Positions 10,081-20,165 of a DNA stretch of 64,000 bases are shown here, in pieces (positions within the stretch are counted from its first letter, which is position 1; every line of letters starts with the position of its first letter). Source of the DNA: Dendrophyllia cribrosa. Taxonomy: Eukaryota; Cnidaria; Anthozoa; Scleractinia; Dendrophylliidae. The notes beneath the pieces are model-generated. The model was not told the DNA's origin, did not search any database, and worked only from the letters and a program-made list of their open reading frames with translations. The stretch spans positions 36,191,530-36,255,529 of the forward strand of contig JAJLRJ010000004.1 of assembly GCA_024195265.1 (NCBI GenBank), given 5' to 3'. Both the position numbers and the translations under genes were made by a program.

Positions 10081-12285
10081 ACACAACAACAACAACAACA
10101 ATTTATTCAGTATTCCCATATATATACATGGTATTACCTAATATAACTTATGTTATATAAAATAGTCATGTCTAATAATCAGATGAGCATCATTGATTGT
10201 CGCTTTAACATTGAATCATAAATATAAGCAGCAACAGTTCTACAGACAAACGGATCAGCGTTATTAAAAAGGAACAAAATTTTTGAGATATTGTCTAAGT
10301 CATTAAAATTTGGGTATTTGTCATTTATTTCATTGAAAAATTTCTTGCGTGTATCGCTGTAATGATGGCAATTGAATAGAAAGTGTGTTTCATTTTCAAT
10401 TTCGTTTAAATGGCAGAGGTAGCAGATTCTCAGATTTTCAGGTGTCTTGTTATGCCTGCCAGTTTCAATTCTTAAGTTGTGGTTTCCAAGGCGAAATTTA
10501 TTGATTTGTTTTTTGTGAAGTCTATTTTTTATTGAGTCCAAAAGGTCAGTTTTGTGACAATCTTTTTTAAAGACAGAGTAGAATTTAAGTTTTTTATTTA
10601 AATTTAACAGATTAAGTTGATGGCTAGTTGAAGTTTTATTAACAGTTGGTCGAATACGTGTAACAATGTTATTACAATTACTAATGTCTAAATTTGAGAT
10701 GTTTAGATTTGAAATGTTACATAACGAATTTACTCTTTGTGTTAGATTTAGCTGATTTTTGTCTGCCATATCTTTAGACAGATAATAGCATTGTTTGGCA
10801 ATATTGTCTTCTGGTAAATTTTCCAAGTGCAACCAAAATTTAATTATATTTATGTCGATTTTTCCTTTTAGTGATAGTCTGCCGAGTTCATTTCTACATG
10901 CAACATTGGGGCATTGCTTATTGACTCCAAGGAATAGTTTGCAGAAATAAATATGGGTTCGTTCAATTATGTCTTTTTCCCATGAGTTATAATCATTTTT
11001 GTCATAAATTCCCCAAACCTCCGAACCATATGTGAGAATCGGGAGGAATAGAGAATCAAAAATTTTGTTGACAATGTCAATTGGTAATTTTGAGAAATCT
11101 AGGTAACGTCGTGTTGCAAATATAGATCTTCTAGTTTTCTCTTTTAAATTTGTTTTGTGATCTCTGAAGTTTCCGTTTGCTGAAAAATTAACGCCAAGAT
11201 AAGTATAGTTACTTACAATTTCTATTTTGTCACTGTTAATGTAAAAATTTTGCTTTTCTAAAGTTGATTTTTTAAGTTTCTTTTGGAAAATAAGCACTTT
11301 CGTTTTCTTCGGATTTATGTTCAGTAACCAGTCATTACAGAACTGGGATAGTGTATTTAATGCTGTTTGTAATCCTGTAGCTGTGTGAGAAATCAGAACT
11401 AGATCGTCAGCATAAAGTAGACAATTAAGACGCGATCCATCAGGTAATAATATTGCATCCGTGTTCATTGAATCAAGACGAGTAGGAATTTCATTTAGAT
11501 ATAGGTTAAAAAGCATTGGTGAGAGAATGCAACCTTGTCTAACACCATTTGCATAATTAAAATATTCTGTCCTTTGGTGATAAGATTTAATAGAACATTT
11601 TGAATTTGAATAGAGATTTTTAATTAAGTCGTAAAATTTTCCTCCAATTTTGTTTTTCAGTAGTTTATAAAATAGGCCTTCATGCCAAACTGAATCAAAA
11701 GCTTTTTTAAAGTCAATAAAACAGGTGAATAATTTACCTTTATTGGCATGTGTTACATGTTTATCAATTAGTGTACGAAGAGTAAAGATGTGATCCGATG
11801 TGCGATGGTTTGGTAGAAATCCAATTTGAGCACGATGTAGAATGTTTTCTTCAGTTAAGTAGCGTTGCAGTCTGATGTTCATAACTGATGTAAACAATTT
11901 TCCAAGACAGCTATTAATGCAGATTCCTCTGTAATTTGATGGATCTAATTTGTTGCCGGATTTGTAAATAGGGGTAATTACACCTTCACACCAAGTTGAA
12001 GGAAAGGACCCACATTTTAGTATCAAATTGAAGAGTTTACAGATCGCAGGTTTAAGATAACATGTGCCTGTTTTTAGCATTTCGTTGCGAATTCTGTCAG
12101 AGCCAGCAGCTTTTTTTGATTTTAATAGTTTTGTTGCATTTTCAATTTCTTTTAAGGAAAAAGGTTCATCTAAGTGGTTGTGATTATCTTTATCGTTTTC
12201 TAATGCGGATATCTCATTTTTTAAAGAACGGATTGGATTTGGTTTCGAATGTAACAAACAAACAAAGACACACACTCGCAAAAAT
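10081..12285 (-). mobile_element. 5'-truncated LINE (non-LTR retrotransposon)
   Basis: The element reads on the minus strand. Its 3' end has AATAAA followed by a TTG-repeat tail (10,081-10,107), the simple-repeat tail seen in several LINE clades instead of poly(A). Its 5' end stops within the linker before the RT domain, with no apurinic endonuclease, as expected of 5' truncation during target-primed reverse transcription. It sits between the two ligand genes. I could not define target-site duplications. Confidence 0.8.
10179..12281 (-). CDS. Reverse transcriptase, LINE ORF2 fragment
   Basis: A single uninterrupted 700-codon frame. RT blocks appear in order: KAAGSDRIRNEML (58-69), NYRGI (116-120), FIDFKKAFD with a catalytic Asp (188-196), GVRQGCILSP (246-255), the YADD active site (290-293) and a thumb with KTKVLIF. 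Near the C-terminus a CYLC...H...C cluster resembles the small finger found at the end of many LINE ORF2 proteins. The N-terminal endonuclease is missing, so the annotated Met is probably just the first in frame. The absence of stops or frameshifts suggests a fairly recent insertion. Clade not assigned. Confidence 0.85.
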   Translation of the reverse strand: MRVCVFVCLLHSKPNPIRSLKNEISALENDKDNHNHLDEPFSLKEIENATKLLKSKKAAGSDRIRNEMLKTGTCYLKPAICKLFNLILKCGSFPSTWCEGVITPIYKSGNKLDPSNYRGICINSCLGKLFTSVMNIRLQRYLTEENILHRAQIGFLPNHRTSDHIFTLRTLIDKHVTHANKGKLFTCFIDFKKAFDSVWHEGLFYKLLKNKIGGKFYDLIKNLYSNSKCSIKSYHQRTEYFNYANGVRQGCILSPMLFNLYLNEIPTRLDSMNTDAILLPDGSRLNCLLYADDLVLISHTATGLQTALNTLSQFCNDWLLNINPKKTKVLIFQKKLKKSTLEKQNFYINSDKIEIVSNYTYLGVNFSANGNFRDHKTNLKEKTRRSIFATRRYLDFSKLPIDIVNKIFDSLFLPILTYGSEVWGIYDKNDYNSWEKDIIERTHIYFCKLFLGVNKQCPNVACRNELGRLSLKGKIDINIIKFWLHLENLPEDNIAKQCYYLSKDMADKNQLNLTQRVNSLCNISNLNISNLDISNCNNIVTRIRPTVNKTSTSHQLNLLNLNKKLKFYSVFKKDCHKTDLLDSIKNRLHKKQINKFRLGNHNLRIETGRHNKTPENLRICYLCHLNEIENETHFLFNCHHYSDTRKKFFNEINDKYPNFNDLDNISKILFLFNNADPFVCRTVAAYIYDSMLKRQSMMLI

Positions 12286-12406
12286 AGGAGTAAACAGAGT
12301 TAATCTAACCACCAGTAGACTAATATAATACATAACTGGTCGAGAATAAAACAGCATTTTTATCCAAGAGGAGCGATGTACAGAAAACTAATAATCTTTG
12401 ATGTAA

Positions 12407-12548
12407 TATATCAAACACGACGAACAGTGTTTCATCAGATACCCAAAGCACCGCGAAGTGGGTTGAAAAACGAGGCGCAGCCGAGTTTTTTTAAACTCAC
12501 TTCAAGGTGTTTGGATACCCGATGAAACTCTTTCGCGTGTTTGATATA
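12407..12548. mobile_element. Miniature inverted-repeat element, TATATCAAACAC family (copy a)
   Basis: The left end TATATCAAACAC and the right end GTGTTTGATATA are exact inverses, with further pairing around GTTTCATC/GATGAAAC. A second copy is at 37,707-37,858 in a tomosyn intron. No coding capacity. Confidence 0.75.
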
Positions 12549-12916
12549 GCTTCTCAAACTGATCGTTAAATTCGGAGAAAACGAAGGAATAAATCGCCAA
12601 ACATGATCTATGCAAAAAAAGACAGGATATCAAAACCAGTCACGGCAGTGATTTCCTTTGTGTTCTCGTCATGAATTATTAATAAGTTTGATAAAAAGTG
12701 GGGTTGATTCATTTTCTTTTCAAATAAAGACAATGAAGAAGATTTCAAATCTTCATCAATGGATGGAATTCCATATTTTTGGGCCTTGAAATCTTATATT
12801 AAATATTCCATAATTTGTTCTTGTTTTGGAAGATAACTGAAGACTGTTTTGCAGCAAGCCTTGTGTTATAGACAAACTTCGCCAGTGAGTCCGTAATACG
12901 CAAAGCCAGAGCCGGC

Positions 12917-13055
12917 TATAGAGGTTTTGCACGGCAGCCATGTTGCATGGCAGGAACAATAGATTCTTTTCCCTATGGGAAAGAATGTTCTTTCTAATGC
13001 AAAACATTTTCATTGTTCCTGCCATGCAACATGGCTGCCGTGCAAAACCTCTATA
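12917..13055. mobile_element. 139-bp palindromic element with 44-bp perfect arms
   Basis: Positions 12917-12960 and 13012-13055 are perfect 44-bp inverted repeats separated by about 51 bases. The outer bases are TATA, compatible with TA target duplication as in Tc1/mariner-derived miniature elements. The minus open frame across it is an artefact of the palindrome. Confidence 0.8.
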
Positions 13056-14702
13056 AACCTAATTTAAACCTAATACTTCAGAACATTGTATCTCTGATCC
13101 TAATAAACCATTTTAACTCTAACATCTAACTTATTCGTTTAGAAACTATATTAACACTGCGCGTGACTCGATACGTAAAGCCAACTTGGGAATTAATCAT
13201 AACTTATCTGTAACTTAACAACCAAATGGAATGAACACTGAGATGCGATGAAATGTAGAATATTGCGTCTCTGATCCTTTAAAACCGTTCTCACTCTGAC
13301 ATCCAACTTATTATTACTAACAATTCGTGTACGTAGAGCCAGAGAATCACATCTTAGCTGCAAAGCTAAAAATACTTTAGAACGTAACGGGATGAACAAA
13401 CGTGATGAAATGAAATACATATTTCCTGTTTAATTTGTCATTATCTTGCACTATTTTATGCACTACGAAATTCTTCTATATTGGAAGTTCTTCTTGTATA
13501 TTACACCCAATATCTCATCAGTATTAAGTTAGTAACATCTTGTAGCTGAAGAAGGCTGATCTAGCCAGCTGAAATGTGTACCAAACAAACTATTCGCTGT
13601 TTTCAGCTTTGCTTTAAAGTTATACTTTTATCCTCAATTTAATTGTTTGGCTCAAGCAGATCCTCGAGGATCCAGCATACAAGCAGCAGGATGCCATTTA
13701 TCCAGTTATATGATTTTTTCGCGGTGGGAGAAATCATCATATTTCCTTACTTAAATCAACGCGAATTGGAGGAACAATTACTCTGGGATATTAAAAGGAA
13801 GTTAACGCAAAAGAGGAGGTAACATTTGAAAGAGAAGGAAATTAAAGCGATTAACACAAAGAAACACAATTTGCGGTGACAACAGGCACAACTTTTATTT
13901 CAGCACTGAATATACAAAAAGATCTAGAACCCGATTGATTGACAATTGTAAAGCTCTCCTATGCAGGGGGTACTGAGAGCATCAAAGAATTTCCACAGCT
14001 GACAGCAACAATAATGATAACAATCTCCATTAGTTCGAGGAGGCCTTGAGATTCAAGAGCTATGCCTGCAATTCGAAAGAGAGGACAGAGGAGGTCTCGT
14101 ATTGTCAAGAAAGATGATCTTGACGATGATGCTCTTCCGAAAGCCTTTGAATGAACCCACACGAAGCCCATAAAAAACAATGATGCTTTATTTCTTATTG
14201 TGTCGAGGGTCATTACAACAGCTCGTGTTTCCCCGCTGCCATTTGCACATTTTCTCGCAAAATACTAATACGCCGGATTTGGCTCAAGGGGGAAAAGTGC
14301 ACCGTTTGGACTCATACATTGTTTGATAACGCCCACACAGAGTTATAGAATAAAGACCCTCACTTCACCCTTCCAAATTGGGAACAAATTCATCACAGGT
14401 TATATCCCAGGGCTGCATTTAAACACAGAAAACATTTGTCCTACGAACATTGTACTACACGGGGTTTTTGTACGTAGTTCTTACTTGTATGTTGTGGAAT
14501 TTAAGGGTAGGTCAAAATGGTTCCACTTTACTGGAACCTTAAGTGATTGTTAGGGTTTGCTGACTGATCCGCTTTCAATTATAATCTTCTAACCGGAGGG
14601 CTTATCGTGGCATTATTTTTTAATTGTGTAAACAGATAGGTAATGTCATGTATAGATATGCATGAAATTACCTCAATAAATTGTTGACGCACTGATCAAG
14701 CC

Positions 14703-14710
14703 TATATAAA
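14703..14710 (+). promoter_or_regulatory. TATA box of ligand copy 2
   Basis: TATATAAA, 70 bases upstream of the first ATG of copy 2 and equivalent to the box of copy 1. The conserved block upstream reaches back to about 14,465. Confidence 0.65.
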
Positions 14711-14779
14711 ACAGCGTGCTAAACTTTACTCTTGCTCAGACTGAACAAGTGTCCTTGTCGAACCAGTCGAACAGAACAA

Positions 14780-16040
14780 ATGATGGCCTTTTCTTTGAAC
14801 GCATTTCTTTTGTCCGTGGTATTGTTCTGGTGCGCAGATGCATCGATCCCCAGAGTCGGTAAATCTGCAGTTGACGCTTCTGACGAAATAACCAACTTCG
14901 CTTTGCATTTCGACAGCTCAGAAGAAGGTTTAAAGGAAGTTTTTTCAAACCTCTATAACGATCTATTTCACGAAGACGGCTCATCGAAGAAAAAGACTGT
15001 AAACGATCCCGATGGTTTTCATTGCTACAAAGGAAATGGTAAGCTTCCATTGACGTTTGATTGTTGTAGTGAATGAACATGAATCGGTATCATCGTCAAC
15101 TTGCCTTTCCATGAACATGCTTTTCTCGGTATTTTTCATCAGGGATAAATTTAAGAGATTCAAGACTCCTTTTCCCACCGTCCTTGATTCTTCGTTCACA
15201 CAGCCCTTGTTTTCAATTCCTGCTAAATTGAAGTTCTTGCTTTAAAAGAATTACCAAGACTTGCTGCTTAGCATTTGTTAATTTTCTTTTCACAGTGAAA
15301 GCTAAATCCAGCGTCGTCTACTTCAACTTGAGCGATTTTCACAAAGGCAATGATGAACTTTTCCAAAAGGCGGAGATTCTCTTGGAGCTGACCATCCCAC
15401 TATCCAAGCATCCTTACCTAATATCTCTGTACGACATGGACACGAAAACGAAGTTGGCCCACGCGGAAGTCCTCCCAGGTGCCACTCGACAATGGCTTGT
15501 ATTTCCAGTTACATTAATCGTGCCCGACTGGATTCGAAAGCCCAGAACTAACCATGCCATACAGCTGGTGATAGAGAGGAAGATCGATGGAGTGATGTTT
15601 GCCACCGGAGAAGAGAGGGGTGTGTTTCGCCTTCCTCTCTTGGTCATTTATACAACCCGTGTGTCAGTGCCGACCCGTACCCGTCGACATGATGTCACGT
15701 ACGTATAAGATATTTATTGAAATTGAACATGATTAACGAGTACGAGATAAAGTTACCTGTTCTAGCAAGCATTCATTCTCGATAAAGTTTAATGTAGCTG
15801 ATGTAATCCCATACTAAAAGGTGACCGGTGTGTATTCTCCTCGGCAATGTTATGAAGATTTTGTTGTGTTTTCAACAAAACTGCACCGAATATCAACCAA
15901 GTACCATAGTCTCTTAGAACATGGATTCTAAGATATCAAGTAGTTACTCAAAGAAAGTGCGAACCATGCATAATCAGTGTTTAGACACACCAGGAGAACT
16001 TACATTTTCATCCTGACCATCCGCAGGGCAGCCAAAGACA

Positions 16041-16081
<41 letters not shown>

Positions 16082-17436
16082 AGGTACTCCCAATAATGGG
16101 CTATACGGAGATGCTCCGCCCGAAAGGGATACCTTTTTTAGGCTGGAGGTATATGAAAGGGTAGGGATTTCACGAGGTTGAAGTATATGAAATGGTAGGG
16201 ATTTCACGAAGTATAGGAAAGGGTAGGGACAACACGAGTTGAAGTATAAAAAAGGCAGGGAAAACTGCTATTTATAAAGTAGTATAAAAAGCGCCTTTCA
16301 AAATATATCAAACAGACGCACGTAAAGGCTGTATGAAAGGGGTACCATTTTCAATGAAAGGTATATGAAAGGGGTACCATTTTCAATGAAAGATATATGA
16401 AAGGGGTACCATTTGCAATGAAAGGTATATGAAAGGGGTACCTTTTCTGTCAAAAACGGTATATGAAAGGGTAAGGGTTTGGACCTTGGGGCGGAGCATC
16501 CCCGTACAAAACTTTGTTGTACACCCCTCTCCCCCCCCCTCCCCCGGGAAAGACGACCAGTTCTAGTTTCTATGCACTCGTAGAGTAATTGTTAACAAAA
16601 CCGGACCATTATGGTTAGGTTTCTAGCTGATACAAATATGTTTTATTGGCTTTTCGAAAGAACACTAAACATAGGTAACATTCCCTTTTAGGGTTAACAA
16701 TGCGCTTTTGAAACTAAGGGGGGTTCATTTTCAAAATGTCCACAGTCATAACTTTCGCGGTACATTTTAGAGTAAAAGTAACGTAGATACCATTAAAAAC
16801 CTTTTTTTAAAAATTAAAAATTAATTGAAGGTAATTAAAATTACCTTCGGGAGTACAACATGTTCTATACAAGTTATTTTATCACAAATATACAGATTAT
16901 GAAAATATCAAAATATTTCTTTTGGTCCCTCTGAGGGATCAAAATAGATCGGATTGTTTTATTGTATTAGTTTAACCGGGCTTTGCGTTTGATGTTATTC
17001 TGTTTTATTTTGTTGCAGCCAAGAAAGACGACCTGAGAAGAAACTGTCACTGGAGAAAGGCACGTGTTCTAAACGTGCTCTACACGTGGACCTGTCCCAG
17101 TTCCTCGGTGATTTGGTGGTGCATCCCCTCACATACAATGCATACACTTGTGCAGGCAAGTGCAAGGATCCTTTCAAGAGCAATCGCCAAAACCTCTTCA
17201 CAAATCATGCAATTGCGCAATACCGAATGCAAAAGTTGAACCTGAGGAACAACAACGCTGATTTCTGCTGTGTTCCGTACAAGTATGAAAGTCTCAGCAT
17301 TTTACAGTTCAGCGATGAAACGAAAAATCACCTTGTCTTACGCCGTTACACAGAAATGATTGTTACTGAATGCAAATGCGTAGCTAAGGAGAAAACGAGA
17401 ATTAGTTCAGATTTTCCAGCTTTTATTTTTTCATAG
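14780..17436 (+). CDS. TGF-beta/BMP-family ligand precursor, copy 2 (3 exons)
   Basis: Secreted growth-factor precursor, 359 residues. Coding exons are 14780..15038, 15296..15698 and 17019..17436; splice phases 1 and 2 match copy 1. Two ATGs are adjacent (14780 and 14783); the signal peptide begins MMAFSLNAF. RTRR at 214-217 is the furin-type site. The seven family cysteines are C237, C265, C269, CC304-305, C339 and C341. Compared with copy 1, the prodomain is almost unchanged, but the mature domain has many substitutions, a 3-residue longer loop after C269, loss of both NxS/T sites and a longer C-terminus. A net 1-base difference near the end moves the frame past copy 1's stop and adds a hydrophobic tail ending FPAFIFS. 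Confidence 0.85.
16010..16550. mobile_element. Inverted-repeat insertion with a 37-G tract and internal tandem repeat (ligand 2, intron 2)
   Basis: The end motif GGAGATGCTCCGCCC near 16,108 mirrors GGGCGGAGCATCCCC near 16,490. Between them a unit of about 36 bp (GGTATATGAAAGGGGTACC) recurs with variants. A run of 37 G lies at 16,044-16,080. This block is absent from the equivalent intron of copy 1 and explains why this intron is about 530 bp longer. Confidence 0.7.
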
Positions 17437-17537
17437 TTTTCATTTTCTTTGCAATTATTAGAACATTTATTTGATCTCAGGATCAAATTTAAAATATATA
17501 AATATAGCGAAAGAAATCATTATTTCAATACGATATA

Positions 17538-17701
17538 TACCTAATTCAATAAAGGTTGCTTTGGCAATTGGTCATTGGTAATTGGGCATTGGCATTTGGG
17601 CATACGGAACACAATGCAATGCTTTGCTTGAGTGACCGCCAAACAATAGCTTCCCAATGCCCAATTACCAATGACCAAAGCAACCTTTTTTGAATTAGGT
17701 A
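17538..17701. mobile_element. Miniature inverted-repeat element downstream of ligand copy 2
   Basis: Ends TACCTAATTCAA and TTGAATTAGGTA are exact inverses; inner arms pair over about 50 bases (ATTGGTCATTGGTAATTGGG with its complement). TA at the edges suggests a TA target. The left end contains AATAAA at 17,548-17,553, the first such signal after the ligand stop. Confidence 0.8.
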
Positions 17702-17859
17702 TAGTTTGTCATAGTTTTGATTACATTTACTAGTATCATTCAAGCTAATGAAATCGGAACCATTCTAAGAGGTACGTTGATTAAAAAAACACATGCAATT
17801 TCATGTATTGCTGCTAGTAATTTAAGTACATTTTTCTAGTTTATTTTTCTAGTCAAAGG

Positions 17860-18720
17860 TTTTTGGAAGTGTTTCCCAAAGCTAAAAAAATATTATGGCC
17901 AGTCGTTAAAAAAAAAAAACAAAAGAGAAAAGCAAGCTTAAGAAACTATGCACGTATTGTCATCTTAATCATTAGTGCAACATGTAATAGAATGGTGTTT
18001 TATTTTTAATGTACCACAAATGTAATTTCGAACTTTTAGATATCGCTTATAAGTAGTGAAATAAAACAGCAGATCTGAAACCAGTTTGCTTTTCGTTATT
18101 ATTCTATGTCGTAATTTAGATTTCATTAAAAAAAAATGGAAAAAAGGAGAAAGATTTAGTTTATAAATAAGTGTGGTACTGAAGTCGTTGTGGAAGTGGA
18201 GCAAAAATTTGACATCAGCTGAGCTGATGGAGTAAATTGGCCTCGTCAGAGCGATTCATAAGACGACCTTTCGAGCGTTAGCGAATCAAGAGGTTTGTAA
18301 TTTATAAATCATTACAATCGAAAGAGCTACGCTCCATACATGATAACGTGTAAAATGACTTGAAATTAAACAAGATAAAGTTTTTGTTTCATGTTGTTGT
18401 CTTACCCTAGCCTAGTTGATCAATTTTTTCAACCAGCTCGGAATCTGGTATGATGGTTAATGCACGCTGACATGTTAGCAGGCATAAGTTTTCGCGTGTC
18501 GCCATCATTTTTGCGCGTCACTCGTGAAAATTGTCAACAAACAAAATGACCGGCGGTCTTTAATAAATGACATATATTTAAAACCTTTGACTACTTCCTC
18601 AAAGTATCCGCTGGTACGGGAGGCAAGTACCCGTTCATTTTCTAGGAATAGTGCTGCTATCCCTTCAAGTTCGTCATCAAACTCATATGGCATAAAGTCT
18701 TCCTCTAAACACTCTGACAA
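17860..18720. other. AT-rich intergenic stretch
   Basis: Nothing recognisable. The 73-codon minus frame (18,505-18,726) and the plus frame over the same bases have no known domain and end at the foldback element. Confidence 0.4.
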
Positions 18721-18981
18721 TATCACAGGGAACCCAAACGCTTTGTTAGCTATAACATAATCATTTAATAAAATATTTTTATTTACCTGTTTTCCTGTGT
18801 CTTTTTTATTCGTTTTGGAAGCGATTTGAATCAGAGCGAAGACGGTTGACCTTGCACGTTTAAAATATTATCTTGTCTGCCGCTTCGCCTATTATAATAT
18901 TTGAAACGTGCAAGGTCAACTGTCTTCGCTCTGATTCAAATCGCTTCCAAAACGAATAAAAAAGACACAGAAAAGCAGGTA

Positions 18982-19907
18982 CAGTGGAACCCCGTTAATA
19001 CGACCACCTTCGGGCCATGGAAATTTGGTCGTATTAACGGGGTAGGGTCAAATTATGGTGTAACATGCTTTTAAACTACATTCTACTACATGTATTCCTT
19101 TAATTCCGCTATAAATCAACCTTTTTGCAGTTAATTAACAACCTTACAACCGCAATTCAATGCATCTGAACAATGTAACAGTAAACGAAACCGACTAATG
19201 AGAAAAGACACTAACTTCTTTCAGTTCCTTGTTATGAAAGGAAAGGGCTTCTAGTGAAATGTCTCCAAGAGCCGTTTTCTATATTGTAGCTTACAACACT
19301 TTCACAATTATTACAAAGTTCAAGTGAAGTCTTTCAGATCTTTTGTAGTATCTGTTCGGGTATCCTTTTTACTGAACACTGCAATTTGCCTCTCTCCTCC
19401 GCAGAGGCTCCTATCAGTAAAGAACAGTAAAAGAGAAAATGGGAGCGCGGGGAACGATGGGAAGAGCGAAAGAGAGGTTCCCAGAGTTCCCCGCGCGCTT
19501 TACTTTTTACCTCTACCCAGCCTCCGCGCGTTTTTTGCCAAGCGTGGAGCGTGACAAGGAGGCCTCTGCGGAGGAGAGAGAGGCAATTTGCCGGATGTCA
19601 TATCAATTGAACATGCTAACCACTAACACCTTTGCCTAAAAACATTCAATAAAATATTAATGCGTTATTGTTTGTCAGATTGTGTATGTTTTCATTCAGC
19701 AGCCTCACCAGGCATTTTGACTGGTCGTATTAAAGAGGTAATTTTATAAAGAAAATAATGAGTGAGGATTCCAAAGTGTGGTCGTTGGTCGTAATAACGG
19801 GGTGGTCGGATTAATGGGGTTTTCAGATAAGAAAATAAGTGAGCTTTTGTTCGGGCCACAAAAAAGTGGTCGTAATAACGGGGTGGTCGTATGGCGGGGT
19901 TCCACTG
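18982..19907. mobile_element. Pogo/Tigger-like non-autonomous element with TA target duplication
   Basis: Left end CAGTGGAACCCCGTTAATAC and right end GGCGGGGTTCCACTG, flanked by TA at 18,980-18,981 and 19,908-19,909. CAGT ends with TA targets are typical of the pogo/Tigger group. The subterminal word GGTCGTA(T/A)TAACGGGG is repeated several times near both ends, possibly as transposase binding sites. No transposase frame. Confidence 0.75.
19381..19592. mobile_element. Nested inverted-repeat element with direct-repeat flanks
   Basis: Inside the pogo-like element, TCTCCTCCGCAGAGGC pairs with GCCTCTGCGGAGGAGA. The word GCAATTTGCC stands at both edges as a direct repeat (19,381-19,390 and 19,583-19,592), consistent with an 8-10-bp target duplication of hAT or Mutator type. 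Confidence 0.7.
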
Positions 19908-20023
19908 TAAATAACAATATTTTATTAAATGATTATGTTATAGCTAACAAAGCGTTTGGGTTCCCTGTGCTGCTTCTCGAATTTCCGCCACCCGCTTCAC
20001 AGAGTTACCGAGAAAGCCTGGTA

Positions 20024-20165
20024 AGGGACGGACCATTAGAAAAGTGATGGGGGGGGGGGGGGGTGGGGGATTTTCAGCTTGCACGAAATTTTTTTTTTCG
20101 CCCATTGCTTGTGCAGGATTTTTTTTTTGCAGGTGAAACCCTCTGCACGAATTTTTTTTTTCAGA
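20024..20165 (+). repeat. Interspersed repeat with poly(G) and GCACGAA-T-run words
   Basis: AGGGACGGACCATTAGAAAA is followed by GTGATGG and a G-run, then GCACGAATTTTTTTT-like words. An inverted end of the same sequence lies at 23,910-23,951 with a C-run. These could be two separate copies of one family or the ends of a larger insertion. Confidence 0.5.

Larger units (their letters stand above)
13130..17850 (+). repeat. Right arm of the large inverted duplication
   Basis: Reverse-complement partner of 3,600-9,430. Similarity is collinear through the inner flank, promoter, ligand gene and 3' flank. Arm-specific additions are the element with a G-tract inside ligand intron 2 (16,000-16,550) and a miniature element just after the gene (17,538-17,701). 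Edges are approximate. Confidence 0.75.
18724..19969. mobile_element. Foldback element interrupted in its right arm
   Basis: The left arm 18,724-18,868 (from CACAGGGAACCC) pairs with the right arm, which is split into 18,895-18,981 and 19,908-19,969 (ending GGGTTCCCTGTG). Removing 18,982-19,907 restores collinear pairing across AGGTA/TAAAT, so the intervening element was inserted after the palindrome formed. No transposase. Confidence 0.8.

Noticed and set aside
14732..14779. Upstream N-terminal extension of ligand copy 2 (LLRLNKCPCRTS...)
   Set aside because: It has no ATG (the frame opens with TTG); the ATG at 14,780 opens a proper signal peptide and copy 1 has its ATG at the same place.
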